Positions 1 to 13,083 of a DNA stretch of 64,000 nucleotides are shown here, one piece after another (position 1 is the stretch's first letter; every line of letters starts with the position of its first letter). The notes under the pieces are model-generated. The model made no database searches and had not been told where the DNA came from. It was given only the letters and a program-made list of their open reading frames with translations. The translations under genes and the position numbers were made by a program. Source of the stretch: Lucifuga dentata (lineage: Eukaryota > Chordata > Actinopteri > Ophidiiformes > Bythitidae); NCBI GenBank assembly GCA_014773175.1, contig VXCM01000332.1, forward strand, positions 62,001-126,000, written 5' to 3'.

Positions 1-3000
1 GATGATACTGTAGCAATAATTTCAAATGTGTCTTTGGCCGTTTTGCTGCATTTCCTCTGAAAACCTGTTGCAAGTGGACTTCATCATAAGTGACACAAAG
101 CCTGTCGCCACTGCTGTTCTCTGATGGAGGAACCTACAGACTTTTAATGCCCATTTTTCAAGCCTAGCGTGTAACACTGAAGAGATTCTAGGCAGTATTG
201 TTTTAAGTCTCATTCACAGAACCATGAGTGCAGCAACAGGAGTTAGTAGCTAGCTGTTAGCTTCACTCGTAATTTCTTTTTCCTCAGCAGTTTTCAGTGC
301 AAGTTGGTGAGCAAGAGCCGCCACTGCAGTAAAAATGCCTGTGGTCAGTCACAACAAGAGGTAGCTGCAAACAGCCCCGACTGTCAAGAGTGTGTTTTGG
401 TGAAAAACGTAGTGGTTTTACAGCTTTAAACTTCATGATGTAGAGGGTAAAAATACGTTTGGGATACCTTTGTTCTGATTTCTTATTTATAAAGTGAATT
501 ATGGGTTTCAAAATGGCAAGATCCAACCTTTTGAGGGATTTATACAGAACAACATCGACGCCAAAATATTACAATAATGCGTCCCCAGAGGATTCAGGCA
601 GTGGATTCAGCTTGTCGCCAATTTGATTTTTTTATTTGCTAGACTGCCTAACTTTAAGCAGTGTGGAGACCAAAAATAGCATTCTGGCAAAAAAAAAAAG
701 AAAAAAAAACAAATGCAAGGGTCTGTTCTGCATCAGTGTGGGTGTGTCACTTTGGTACTTGTGAGAAAATGGACTACAACAGCTTTGCGGTTTAATACCC
801 CTCTTAGATGGGATTGTACAGATCTGGAAAGTTATCATCGCACAGTAATTTTTCCTGTATATCCTTGCAGAATAAATAAATGAAGAAATGGTAGTAATAG
901 AACAATACTACAAGGTAAATGCTAAAAGGGTATCCTAGTTGGCGTGTGTGTTTACTTCATTGGCCAAAACAGTGCCTCTTTTTTTATTTATTAAATGGGT
1001 TCTAGTCAGATTGTCAGAATGCATATGTTGGAGGGTAGCTGGACCAAATAAAGTTTGATTTTGTTTATCAGCACTTTTAAAAATTTTTGATCACCCACTC
1101 TGTCTCCTTGTAGCACTCCCCTTAGCTCTCCTGTTCTCACTCATTTTTCAAAAGAAATTCCCTTCCATGCCTCCACCGGGTATCTGTGTGTTGTTGCAGG
1201 TAGAAATGAAGGTCAGATGTGGCTAAAGTTCAGATATGCCTTGGAAATGCCAGTGAAATCATTGGCTAAAGAGTACAATGCTAATCCTTCATCTTCTGAC
1301 AGCAGTCATTTTGGATTCTATTTGACTCACTGACCTTTTGTTTAATATATTTTTTTAACCCTTTAAACTCTGCAATAGAAAGGGTCTGCCAGAACGTATG
1401 TTGATATATCCCCAAACTCTGTGCAATCCAAGCTGAAAGACTATGTAAATCAATGACCAAAATAACTGGAAAACTATTAAAATTGTGTCATAATTTAAAA
1501 AAAAAAATGCAATAATAGGACATGTTTTAAGCAAATTTTATTCAATTGAACACACTGAACATGTTTATCCAAAAAATTGTCAATGTAAGAAAGATGAATT
1601 TAAAATATCTCTGAACATTTCAAACGTTATCTGGACAATGAACATTGTTCAGTATTTGAGATATGCTCATTTTGTGAGCAGGTCTTTTTTTTTTTTTTTT
1701 TTTTTAAAAGTATGTTCATTTGTGCAAGTCATGGGAGTTCCTGTCCACAATGACACACAGGCACTTTGCATGTGTCGCATGCATAGCTGGTGTGTTTCTC
1801 CCACACAACCTGCACTTTCTGTAATCCTCTTGTTTCGTTTTTGGATTCTTCTTTGGTCAATGTAGGATAAGCAACTCTGTTCCTGCCATCCTCTCTCCCC
1901 CTCTCTCTCCTGTCCACTTGGCTTCCCAAAACCATGTATTAACATCATAGGTTGGTCCATGAACAATATGGCTGCCCATGATTGATCGATATACCATAGT
2001 TACCCTGATACCATGGGCCCGGACAATGGGAAGGACTACCAGAAAAGTTTGGAGAAGACGCAGAAGGATTTGACTGGGAAGACAATGCCATACCATAAAG
2101 TGTGTTAGTGCTGTGTGTTACTGTGTGTTGGTGCAAAGCTGTGGTTGTTCATTGTGTCAATTGTGATGCAGCTGTTACAGTGTTGATTTTTACAGCCATT
2201 TAAACTGGGACAGGCAAATGAGGCCATGGGCGTCCTGTTGATTTTTAGGGAGCTAATAATTAAGTTTTAGGTCATTTCTTCACACTGCACCAAGTGTGTG
2301 TGTTGCTGCTTCTTAACAAATGTCTCTTTTTATCTAAATAAAATGATAGACTTTCCTAGAGAGCATTAGTGATTGCTAATTACTGCTGGCTGAAACTGAT
2401 TGGTTTTTTTTTTGTCTTTTTTTTTTAAAAGGATAGATAATAGAGATTGTCTCCAGTAATGCGTACACTGTACATGCACACAACTGCATGAACCTCTGTC
2501 TGTCTGCCCACTCTCACACCCCGACTAATCTCACTTGTGTAACACTGAAGCCGCTGATACCTTCACATTAACCTGATGATTCGGTACACAGTCAATGTCT
2601 CCTGCAACTGTCAGCAACTTGCAAGTACGAGTGTCCTCCATGACTCACACAGCTGATTGGCCAGGTCCTCTGTAATCTGCAGTCGTTTGAGTCACACACA
2701 AACATGTTGCCTCTCGTTTGGTAGTTTGTGTGCAGCGCAGCAATTTGAATCACAGCTCAACTCTCTGTTGAGGCTTTCTCAACTTCAGAGACGGCTGCTG
2801 AATGGCACTTTGCTTCCTTCTGGGAATGCAGCTGTCCTTTAATATTTTCAGATGACATTTTTCGCTTTTCTAATTAGGCATTTTTTGTTCGAACTCGCGC
2901 ATTGGTTGTCTTTGCTTATCAGTACACTGTGCTGTCACAATCACCTTCCTGTTTTATCTTTACAGTTTCAAGTTGTTCAACCGTTACAACTTCATCAATC

Positions 3001-3148
3001 TGATGACAGGGAAATGGATTTGTTGCTTGTCACGGCCTCTTGGTTTTGACATGCAGCAATGGAAAAGGTTTAAGCCAACTCTCGTGTAAAATTTGTGAGG
3101 CACAGATTAACGCGTGTGGACCTGTGGCAAATTTGCGTAATGCTGCCG

Positions 3149-3178
3149 AGCTTCACAATGTAGCTACATTGTGAAGCT
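3149..3178. repeat. 30-bp perfect palindrome
   Basis: The sequence starts AGCTTCACAATG, has TAGCTA at its centre, and mirrors itself exactly to end CATTGTGAAGCT. It is a perfect inverted repeat with no spacer, in the grb2 intron. Shortly after it, cctgatgtag and ctacatcagg form a second short inverted repeat (about 3363-3400). Confidence 0.85.
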
Positions 3179-4704
3179 TGCCATGCATAGACAGAAAAGG
3201 GGAAGATTCCGGTGGTGATGAGATGGTCTTTTATTCAAATTAACTGTAAAGTGTTAGGTGTTATCATTTTGCATTTCTGATAGTGAAAGACTTGAATACT
3301 TTTGGTAACATCAGAAATTGACGCTGGACAGGAAGGCTGACACACATCATGTTTAAATTGCTACCTGATGTAGTTAGTGTTTTCCTGAGCTACATCAGGC
3401 TACATAAAAAAAATCAGGGATCTAATATTTACGCCCATTAGGAGGATCTGGGACAAAGTTACTAGATTTTTGTTTTTATGATGACCAAGGTAATTTTATA
3501 ACCAGTTTAAAATGATATTTAAAAAAAAAAAAAAAAATTAGTTGGATTACCTGTTCATGTTGTATTTGGACAGAATATTAACAGATTACACAACACTCAG
3601 AAAACAGAAAAATAGAAATTTAAAACAACAGAATCTTGTAATGTTATTTTTTTTGCTCACACTATAGGTGTGATTCTTAGTCGTCACACTAAATAGGCAA
3701 CTTGATAATTGAACTGCATTCATAAAGCTTCCCTTACATTAAGGGAAGTGGAACCTAAATTCTCTGCTTTAGAGCTCTGCATTTTAAGAGATTGATACTA
3801 ATACCATGGAGAGAGAGAGAAAAAGAGAGGGAGAGACTGACTGACAAACTGAGTGGGCTTAAATGTGAAATTTAGAGATCACTAACGTGAAGAAATACAG
3901 TTTAAAATATCACTCAGATTTCAAACTGCGGAAATTTATGACTAGAGTTTGTGTTTTATCAGCCGTACACCATAGTAACACTTCTTTCAGGGCAAATGCT
4001 AAACGATGCCAGAACGAGGGAACGTGGAATGTGATTGTGTGACAATATTTGCCCTGATGGATTGATCACATCAAGTATGGCGCTTTGGTTTATGAATCCC
4101 ACCAGTGCTCTGTTGATCTAAGTTGGTCCTGTTCTGATCAACATTGCTATTGTTTGCAGCTCAACTGATTTCTCATGATTGCCTTTTTTTTTCACTTTGC
4201 TTTGTGAATTCTTCAAGTTATGAATTTACCACATGGTTGAGGGAAAACTCCAGAGTATTTGTAGCTCAGCCAAGTTTCATTTCGTTCCATTTTCTGCAGA
4301 GGCCACTGTAGAGTCCGGCTGTTGCCCCGAGCGCTGTGTACTTGTTCTCATTTCCTCCTTAAATAAATAAAGATTAACACCCTTGAAAGCTGGCCGGGTT
4401 AGCTCCTGTCAACAAAATCTTTGAACCCTGCTTATGTTTAATAGCATGACATAATATCCTTCTATCCACCCACTTCTTCCAAAAAAAAAAAAAAANAAAA
4501 AAAAAAAAAAGAAAAGAAAATGCTAGTTCCAAACTCAACCCGTTTGTAGTACAACATGAGTAAGTTACTCATACTGCATTCTGTGAAGCACAGTCAATAT
4601 AATAATGCTGCTTAAAAAAAAAAAAAACTATATCACCTTAAATAAAGACTAGGGCTGTTTACTTTGCTCCTTCAGGTCATTGTGTTTGCTGCCTGTCAAA
4701 ACTT

Positions 4705-4839
4705 ATATTATTGCATGTTTGCAGTATTGCTCAAAAAACACAAAAATACTTATGCTTTTTGCTACTTTTTTNATATTATTGCATGTTTGCAGTATTGCTC
4801 AAAAAACACAAAAATACTTATGCTTTTTGCTACTTTTTT
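4705..4839. repeat. Assembly seam: 67-bp direct repeat around a single N (4772)
   Basis: Bases 4705-4771 are repeated exactly at 4773-4839 with one N between them. This is best read as two overlapping contig ends that were concatenated, not as a biological tandem duplication. Confidence 0.85.
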
Positions 4840-5586
4840 TTTAAAGATAATTGGGGGTGAAACTAACCTAACCATTTAAATAACTACAAAACCTTTCAAA
4901 TGCAAGATGATTTGAACACAGGCAAGCTTTAAATAGCTTTTCTGGGTTGCCACTATGTCAAAAATTCATTTTTGCCTTTTTAATTAATCAAAACTCCTCT
5001 GTTTTCTGTTAGAAAAAACATAATATTTATAATGATTCGTATCACACTCAGGACTGAATACATATGTTTAATCCTATCAAATGTGGTTTTGGGCAACCGG
5101 CAAACCTCTTCTATCGCATAACGTCACACACAGAGATTTTATGTGGATGGAGGTGTGTGTGTGTGGGGTTAAGTCTGGCTTCCAGTTTCCAAATTTCTGT
5201 GGGTGCAATCTGAAAGGTTGGAATTTATTTATTTTGAATAGGATATGTGACATTTTTATAATCTGCGACATGCCTTTTTTTAAAAAAATAATAATTTCAC
5301 AAAATTTTAACAGTTTAAAGCTATCTGTCCTACTTACTTTTATGGAGTGATCAAATTGAAATTATACAACAGTTATTTCCAATAAAGTATTTTGATTGGA
5401 CAAGAGGCATTCCAGGAGTGCTGATATAGAGCATAGCAGCACTCAGACTTTTAACTACGTATCACTTCACTTTACAGATGTTCTAATAACTGTTAATTAC
5501 ATTAACTGGAGACCATCCATAGAGAACAGGAAACGATGGAACAACATACTGTCTGATCAAGCTGTTAACTCATCGGAATCAGACAT

Positions 5587-5721
5587 TAGAGCCCTGCATG
5601 GGCCTCAAACTTAGGCCCGTACCCGGCCCAGCCCGGCCCTACACAGATCTGTCCGAACCGAAGCCTTAGACTTAATGAAATTCTCAGCCCCAGCCTGACC
5701 CAAGGTTCACAGTCTCTCTCT

Positions 5722-5765
<44 letters not shown>

Positions 5766-6078
5766 NGCTCTTTTCAAAGTAAAAGTAGCAGCTGTCAGCT
5801 GCTGCTGCAGTGTTCAGAAAACAGCGATGGCTGCAGTTTCTGAGCACCAATGTGTCAGCGCAGCATCAGGAGGTGTGTTATGACTGGGAGTGGAGAGAGA
5901 AGGGCAAAAAAAAAAGCCCAGGCCAAAGCCAGTGTTGTGAAGTTCAGCCTGAAGCTCAGCNGAAGGGCAAAAAAAAAAGCCCAGGCCAAAGCCAGTGTTG
6001 TGAAGTTCAGCCTGAAGCTCAGCCCGATTTGTAAATGCCTCAGGGCCTGACAGGTCCCAAGGCCCATGCAGGGCTCTA
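5587..6078. mobile_element. Non-autonomous DNA transposon (MITE) with TAGAGCCCTGCATGGGCC termini
   Basis: The left end reads TAGAGCCCTGCATGGGCCT and the right end is its exact reverse complement, AGGCCCATGCAGGGCTCTA. The interior is rich in GGCCC motifs and has a long T run followed by an N at 5766. There is no coding capacity. The terminal inverted repeat resembles short hAT-type elements, but I could not identify a clean 8-bp target duplication, so the superfamily is open. True length is shorter than shown because an assembly seam (5899-6023) lies inside. Confidence 0.75.
5899..6023. repeat. Assembly seam: 62-bp direct repeat around N at 5961
   Basis: Bases 5899-5960 recur exactly at 5962-6023, separated by one N. 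Same signature as the other seams; likely an unmerged contig overlap. Confidence 0.85.
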
Positions 6079-6824
6079 TCACTCACGCCACCAAAGACTG
6101 TCAACAGACTCTTATTTCACTGGTTGTACAATAAATGGAAACATACAGATATGATCATACAAAGTAGCTGGTCTGAGGTAACGCATACACAAAGTAGCCA
6201 GTAAGCTAGTCTGCAGGAAAGTGTTTGTGTTGCTTAGCAACAGTCCAGTTGCGGCACTATTTGTGTTGGCACAGCCAAATAAATGACTAAATAAACAAAT
6301 CATAATCTGTTTTCCCTTATTACTATTAATAATAAATGACGCTCGTAGAACTGTTGTATAAAAGTAATATCACACTTGAGGTCGTGCTGTTGTACTGAGC
6401 ACTGCTGTGATTCAGTCGTAGGCACGAGGCCTGCACGAGTGTGATGTTGTTTAACGATATGAACTGACCTGTAGAACAGTTAAAGGTATTACTGACAGAT
6501 GACTTCCAGTTTGAGATTTTCACCTCATCAAGCATTTTCCAGTTATGTGGATAAAGGGCATTCCCAATTAACTACACTCAGACATTTCCACACTGGAATT
6601 TTCTAGCACGTCCCAGTGTTGCATGATCACCATGACATCAGCGTGTCAGTCCGTTGCGCTTATGTGCACACCACAGCTAAACTGCTCTCACATCCTGTTT
6701 GGTGTCTTCCAACACCCCCCTCACTCCAGTAGCTTCCTGTGTTTCCATGGCAAAGGGTTGCAGCTAATCACCAACCTCACTGCAACGCCGACTTTACAAA
6801 GAGATGCACAAGATTTGGCAAAAA

Positions 6825-6953
6825 CCCCCCGACGCTGACTGCTAAAACGTGGTGGCCCCGCTAAATCACAGCAGGGACAGGAGTAAAANCCCCCCGACGC
6901 TGACTGCTAAAACGTGGTGGCCCCGCTAAATCACAGCAGGGACAGGAGTAAAA
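6825..6953. repeat. Assembly seam: 64-bp direct repeat around N at 6889
   Basis: Bases 6825-6888 recur exactly at 6890-6953 with one N between. Likely an unmerged contig overlap. Confidence 0.85.
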
Positions 6954-8723
6954 ATGAATGCTGAAGTCATCCTGCATCACAATCCCTTTCTCCATTTTTC
7001 ACTCGCATTGTTGTTTTCATTCAGGCACCGCGTTATTAGTTTTCTTATCAGCTGCATTTTCCGTTTGTAACCTCATCCATGTCTCCCATCCCCGGAGAAA
7101 GATAAAGCTTTTAGCCGCTTGCTCCAGCACGTTCCTTTAAGATTCCCCCATCACTCCCTGGATTAATTGCTCCCTTATCGCCTATTCATGTTGAGGATAT
7201 TGATTTGTCCTCTCCGTCCAATTCGAAGGAATGAGAAGCCGTATTAGCTTTGCCCTCTGATGCCTCTATGTGCCGTGAATATCCAAACTTGCTCAAAGAA
7301 GGTTTCGCCATTTTGCTGGGGACTTCTGTCGCAGCTCAAACCCAGATCCAAACCTCACTGCTGGACTTTTAGTTTGCCTTTGTGACGTTTTTCTCGCAGC
7401 GCCGTTGCATTGTGCAGTTGAGGGGCCAATAAAGAGTCTCTGTGTTGTTTATTGTGCAGTTTATGAAAAGTCCAAGACTCCCAAGTTCCATGGACAGACG
7501 CCTTGCAATGTCTTCCCACAGCCCCAGAGACTTGTGTGTTCAGTTTACATGTGAATAGTATGTGACTGGGAGAACAATTTCTATTTCAGTGCTGAAACTC
7601 CAGAGAGGAAGCTTAGATAAGGACATTTATCTGACTCAGATTTTCTCACTTCCTTTTTTTTTTTTTTTTTTTTNTTTTTTTTTTTTTTTTTTTGGTCTAA
7701 ATGAAACCTCGGTAACTGTTGAAGTAGTTTTTCAGAAGTTCGCTGTGTGAAATACATAGCCTTCTGATAGTGGGTCTACATTGGATGTGGGGATTAAATA
7801 GGAGCTCCAGTAATTGTGTTTTTGAACACCATTTCTCCCAATGTAAAACTCAATGAAAAATGTGCATCTTCTAGGGATTGCACCAGTCGGCACTTCTCGT
7901 GAATCAGTCATGTGTTTATATGAGGGGTTACGCAAGCTCACATTACAGAAAATATTAGCCGTATGCGTCAAAACTAGCTTTTTTTTTTTTTTTTTTTNTT
8001 TTTTTTTTTTTTTTTTGGATCGCTCAAAAGGAACTTCAGAATCTGTGATCCTCTTCCCACTTTTTTTTGCTTGAAGTTATTCACCAGCCGAACTTGTGTT
8101 TTAACACTAATAGATCTGAGCTGAGAATTAATCACTCTTGTATGACATTTAATTGAGAGAAGAAGAGCACGGGGGCTTATCGTAGCTGGCTATATAACAT
8201 TTTTATATTTTATTTTTTGGTGTAATATTTGAGTCGGAGCTGGCACAGTTGGATTGTTTGGTTGCAGATACTCGCTACCTCGACACATTTTCAGTGGGAG
8301 GACTGAAATTGTAATACGTAAACAAAGCTGAAACTGGCAGGAATTAGCAATGTGTAACTGCTTTGATTTTAAAACTCCTCCAAAAAATACAAAGTACATA
8401 GTACAATATTTGGTGTTCTTATCAAGTTGTCACACAAGGCCCGCCTCCCAGCCCATTTTGTGGAATGATAATACGTGGAACAGTGGACACGCAAATAACA
8501 CATAAATGGAAAGCATGTTGTCTTTCTTAGAAAAGGAAGCATGGGATTTTCTTCCTGTTTTATGATGCCATTGCCAGGATCCGGGTGTTAGTAGTACCGA
8601 TTCATGGAGAAACTGCAAATATTGCTATAGCTTGATAATGGAGAAAAGTGTGTTTGCATGTGGGCCTTTTCTCCCTTTCACTCGTTTTTGTGTACTTTTG
8701 TCTGTTCATGTGAGGCACCACCT

Positions 8724-9347
8724 CCAAGGACCGTACCAGCCATTTTGCATGTTTGAGCCTAGCCTATTTGAGCCTATTCAATTTTCATACATGTAACATT
8801 ACTGACAATCATTTCCAAAAGCATACTACTGGAAGGGTGAGTTAAAAAAATTATTTCCTGCCTTCCAGACCGCCATTGGTTTCAGTTCATTCTGGTACAC
8901 TATTAGAATCAACTTGTTGATACTTGAAACGTTCTTGGGATAGGTAATCCATCATTGCGAACAAGATATGAATTCATGTTTTGTTTTTTTGTTTTTTTGT
9001 TTTTTTTTTGAAGTTATGCCATTTTAGTGTTTAAGTGCAATAAAAAGCGTGAAGTGAATGTATGTCTCCACCGGGGAATATATTCCCAAAAGAATACCTG
9101 CATTTATCAAACATTTAAATGACCATGACTTCATAAGGCTGCATAACTGTTAACAGGCAAAACATCGATGTTTAAGGTGGGTGTACTGCTTGAATATTTG
9201 ATTTTGAAAGATTAAGAGATTTTGCAAAATATCAGGAAAGCTGAAATACGGTTTTGTCCTTTGGGAAATGATGGTCAATAACGTAACATGTATGAAAATT
9301 GATTATATTAGTCTCAAACATGAACGATCGCTGGTGTGGTCCTCTAA
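8724..9347 (+). mobile_element. TTAA-family MITE, copy 1 (full length, degenerate ends)
   Basis: The left end reads AAGGACCGTACC followed by a conserved ttttgcatgtttgagcct block. The right end is its inverted counterpart, ending in GGTGTGGTCCTCTAA. The interior shares with the other copies the blocks cttccagacygccattgg, gataggtaatccatca and gattttgaaagatta. It has no coding capacity. The terminal TTAA seen in other copies is mutated here. Confidence 0.8.
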
Positions 9348-9915
9348 AGGTCCAAACCAGTGATTTTGCATGTGTGAGCCCAGTACATACATCTGCATAT
9401 ATGTTACCTTACTTCCAAGTATTTTCCAACGCATAAGTTCGTATTATTAGTTTTTGTGTTATTTTGTCAAATCCTCTATTCTTTCAAAATAAAATGTTCA
9501 GGTGATACATACACCTTAAAATGTAAGGTTTTGTCTGCTAACAAGTACGCACAATTGTAGAAGGCACGGTCGTTTTAATTTCTCTATGAAAGCAGCCTTC
9601 TCCTTGGAACTGTAATTCCGGTGGAGACGTGCATTGTTCTTCCTTGTTGCTCTGTGATGGATCAGCTAAATGAAGTAAATTTCATCAAAAAATAATCAGC
9701 CTGTGGTTTGCTGTGACGGATTGCCAACATATCTCAAGCACATTTCAAGTCTCTACAAGCTGAAACAAATGGCAGTCTGGGAGGCTGGGAAAAACAATTC
9801 TAATATTTGCCTGTGCCACTCCAGTGGTGTGTTTCAGAAGCCAGTTGGCAGTAGCGAAACATGTATGCAGGTTGTATTTATTAGGCTCAAACATGCAAAA
9901 TCACAAATACGGCAA
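9344..9915 (-). mobile_element. TTAA-family MITE, copy 2 (inverted, abutting copy 1)
   Basis: It begins CTAAAGGTCC directly at the end of copy 1 and runs in the opposite internal orientation, with blocks such as aaatggcagtctgg and ctcaaacatgcaaaatc near its right end. The right terminus is decayed. Two adjacent copies sharing a CTAA junction suggest one inserted at the edge of the other. Confidence 0.7.
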
Positions 9916-11125
9916 CAGCTAACAGTTTAGAGGCACGACAACTAACAACTCTGGCCCAAGAGTTGCACAACAGAGCAAAGTTTAATAAACAACACACCTG
10001 GCTTGTCTCTGACTGGTGCTGTCCTTGATTGAAAAAGCTGTTGGTTGGCTAAAAGGCAACCTTTTGGACTAATCAATTAGCTGGAGAAAAACATTAAATG
10101 CATGTAATTTTCGACACACCATTGCTGCTTTTCATAGAGCAGCGCAGTCTTGTCTGGGTGTGATATATCTGTGCTGTTGTTGTTAGCGACCCGAGCCTAA
10201 GTGTTGCTTGAGCACAGCTTTCAGTACTGATGCCCATTATGCCTCCAGTAAATAGCCAGTTAGTTCTTCTTACCCTGCACTTTGTTGCTGCTTAGAAGAA
10301 AACTCCTCCTGTTTATTTTAATGTAAAATATTAGCCGCAAAATTAGTGAATGTGAACTGAAGCCTACAAATGACCGCAGAGTCGGGATGTAAATCAGAGC
10401 ATTGCACGCAGGCAAGCAGAGTAGCTGCTAAACTCCTGCTGATTGGTTTCAGAAATGCGTTGGAGCTGAATTTGCTGAGTTCAGAATAAAAGCTTTACAG
10501 TCTTTACCAAAGTGCTGTTATGGGAGCTGGAGATTGTTTGATTGTGTGTGTTACTGGATGAGTGTGTTGTACTTACACCACTCATTTCACTCTGTCACAT
10601 TTGGTCATTTTCTCTTGATTTTTTTTTTTTTTTTTNTTTTTTTTTTTTTTTCTTTTCTTTTCTTGGTTCATCTCTTTTTGCTGCCTGATGTTCCCCTCAT
10701 TCTTTCTCACTCTACTCTCTTCCTTGCTGCAACAGGACCGAGTCCAAGCTGTAATTAAGACTCTCTCCTTCTCATACACACATTTTTACTGCCTCCTGAT
10801 GTGCCGTAAAGATAATGAAAGCTGTATTTAAACCAAAGGTTGTCCTGCTCTTTCTGGTGGCTTTTTATTTCTTTATTTTTTTCCGTCTCCACTCAGTTTA
10901 AGTTCCCCTTTTACTACAGCATATGGATGAAACATTCCATAAATGGGCACACACTGATTAGCCAGTGTTTAGCACGTGAAAAATTAATGACATATATAAT
11001 CACTAATAACCTACGTTCATGACTTAACTGACAATGGACGATGGATCATCACCTTTTGTCTCACAGTGACTTAGGAGTGGGTGCCACTGTGAAAAGTCCC
11101 TTGGCTGCAACAGGCGAGATGCATT

Positions 11126-11256
11126 CTTCGTGGGGGTGGGGGATGGGGGGAGTTCCAGCAGCTGGTATAGCTAGCATTGACATCAGTCAANCTTCGTGGG
11201 GGTGGGGGATGGGGGGAGTTCCAGCAGCTGGTATAGCTAGCATTGACATCAGTCAA
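11126..11256. repeat. Assembly seam: 65-bp direct repeat around N at 11191
   Basis: Bases 11126-11190 recur exactly at 11192-11256 with one N between. Likely an unmerged contig overlap. Confidence 0.85.
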
Positions 11257-13049
11257 CACCAAGTCCATGCCTGATGCCATGTATCTACAGCATGTGTTCC
11301 TAAATATACGTAAGCCATAGTATCTGTTTACTGCACAACACATTTGGGCTCTTTTTCCTGGAGCTTGAGTCATTAAAGGGTAAATGTCAAAATAAAAACA
11401 CTGGCATGAGAATTCAAGCTGTGATAAACACCATGATGTAATGGAGGATGTGTCCTCCCCCAGCTGCCTCAACCAAGTCAAACACAGAGGAAAGAAAGGA
11501 GAAAAGGGTTGGATCAAAGTGATCCTTTCATATGAATTATCACAATTACGCTATTATTCTTTTTACCAGGTTTACCACCCACCTTGTTTGGCTTGTTTGG
11601 TCCATCGTGTTAAGTATGTTAACAGTGTAATCTTTTCAGATGGGAAGTTGCTCAGTGGCTTTTTAATCACAGTGATAAATTGAAACTGTTGGCTTTCCTG
11701 TTGCTGATGTTATCAACTGCAAAATAAAACATCACTATCCAGATAGCTACATTAATTGTTCACACACATGGACTGGCTATAATCCGGGTTAAGATATTTA
11801 CAAAAAAAAATGCTATCATATGATCGAGCTGTGAACAAACAAATAAATGGAATATTTCTGTCCTGCCCACAGATAAAACAGCTGAACAACAGTTTTGTTT
11901 TATTACTTGTTTACCACTGTTTCGTCAATATGCATACATGACAGTCAGCCTGAGCTAGTATATATTATAAAAGTGAACAGAGTAAGATATTTAATGAAAA
12001 ATGACTTTGTATATTTGGCTTCTTTATTCATGCGTATAGAAAGAGACATGCAGAGATAGGCATGGCAGAGGCGTGTTGTTTTTTTGTTTTTTTTAAGCCG
12101 GCTATTGTGAGTTATGGGGATAGCTCCCCATGTGGCATTGGCCTCAAGCATTGTTTTAATTACAGGAGTCGATTTACTGGAAGCTCGTGTGATCTTTTTC
12201 CTCTGGATCTTTCAGTATCTGGGCAGCTCTCACGTGCCTCCCCAACTCTGCTCTGTCCTGATCCAAATCTGCTGCCTCCCTGCTGGGAGCAAAGGAGGTC
12301 AAACTCATTTTGATGGCTTTTAATTTTTTTTTTAACACTGCGCTGCTAAGTATGCTAAAAGCGTAAGAGACTAGTTCCTAACAACAAACGCCACAAACCT
12401 GCTGAGAATGAAAGAGATCAGCCTGTCTTTCCAAATCTGTCAGTCCAGGATAGACGTTTGTCTTTGCAACCAAGTGTGTTGGGTATTCATCAATACACTT
12501 TCACCCCCCCCCCCCCNCCCCCCCCCCCCAAGAACTGATTCTGCATATCCAGATTATTTAGTAAAATGAGGGGCTGCATTCTGTGACATTGGCAAGTAAA
12601 CTGATATAATGTTGAGTTCACAGCAGTGTTCAGGGTCTCATTCTGGACTGAATAAGCTGGTCCACTGTGTGAACTGCTGCCACTGCGGGGGTCAGCACAG
12701 CCGCCAGCGCATCAGCATACCAGGACGCACGTTCCATTCCAGGGAGACATTCCACACAGTTGGAGCTGACATACACACGTGTGTCGGAGCCTACGTGTGT
12801 ACGAACGCAGGCTTCTCTTTCTTTCGTATCTTTTTTTTTCGGTGTGAGCTCATCAGAATCGTTCGGGACTGACGTAGCCGCTGCCTTCAGAGAGACTTTG
12901 AGCTCTTTCCCCACGGCTGCTTTTTCTTTAGTGTCTAAAGTACAAACCCTGAGATCGAACGTTCTTTAGCCATAAATAGGTTTGTTATGAGCTGGATTTA
13001 TACCAGTTTAGATGAATATGGTGTTGCCTCCTGTTGTCTTCCTCATTTT

Positions 13050-13083
<34 letters not shown>

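Noticed and set aside
5587..6078. Clean hAT assignment of the TAGAGCCC MITE
   Set aside because: Flanks tcagacat and tcactcac agree at only five of eight bases, so the target duplication is not convincing.
7853..8074. Small open frames spanning T-runs with an N
   Set aside because: They are poly-Phe or poly-Lys artefacts of homopolymers at contig seams.
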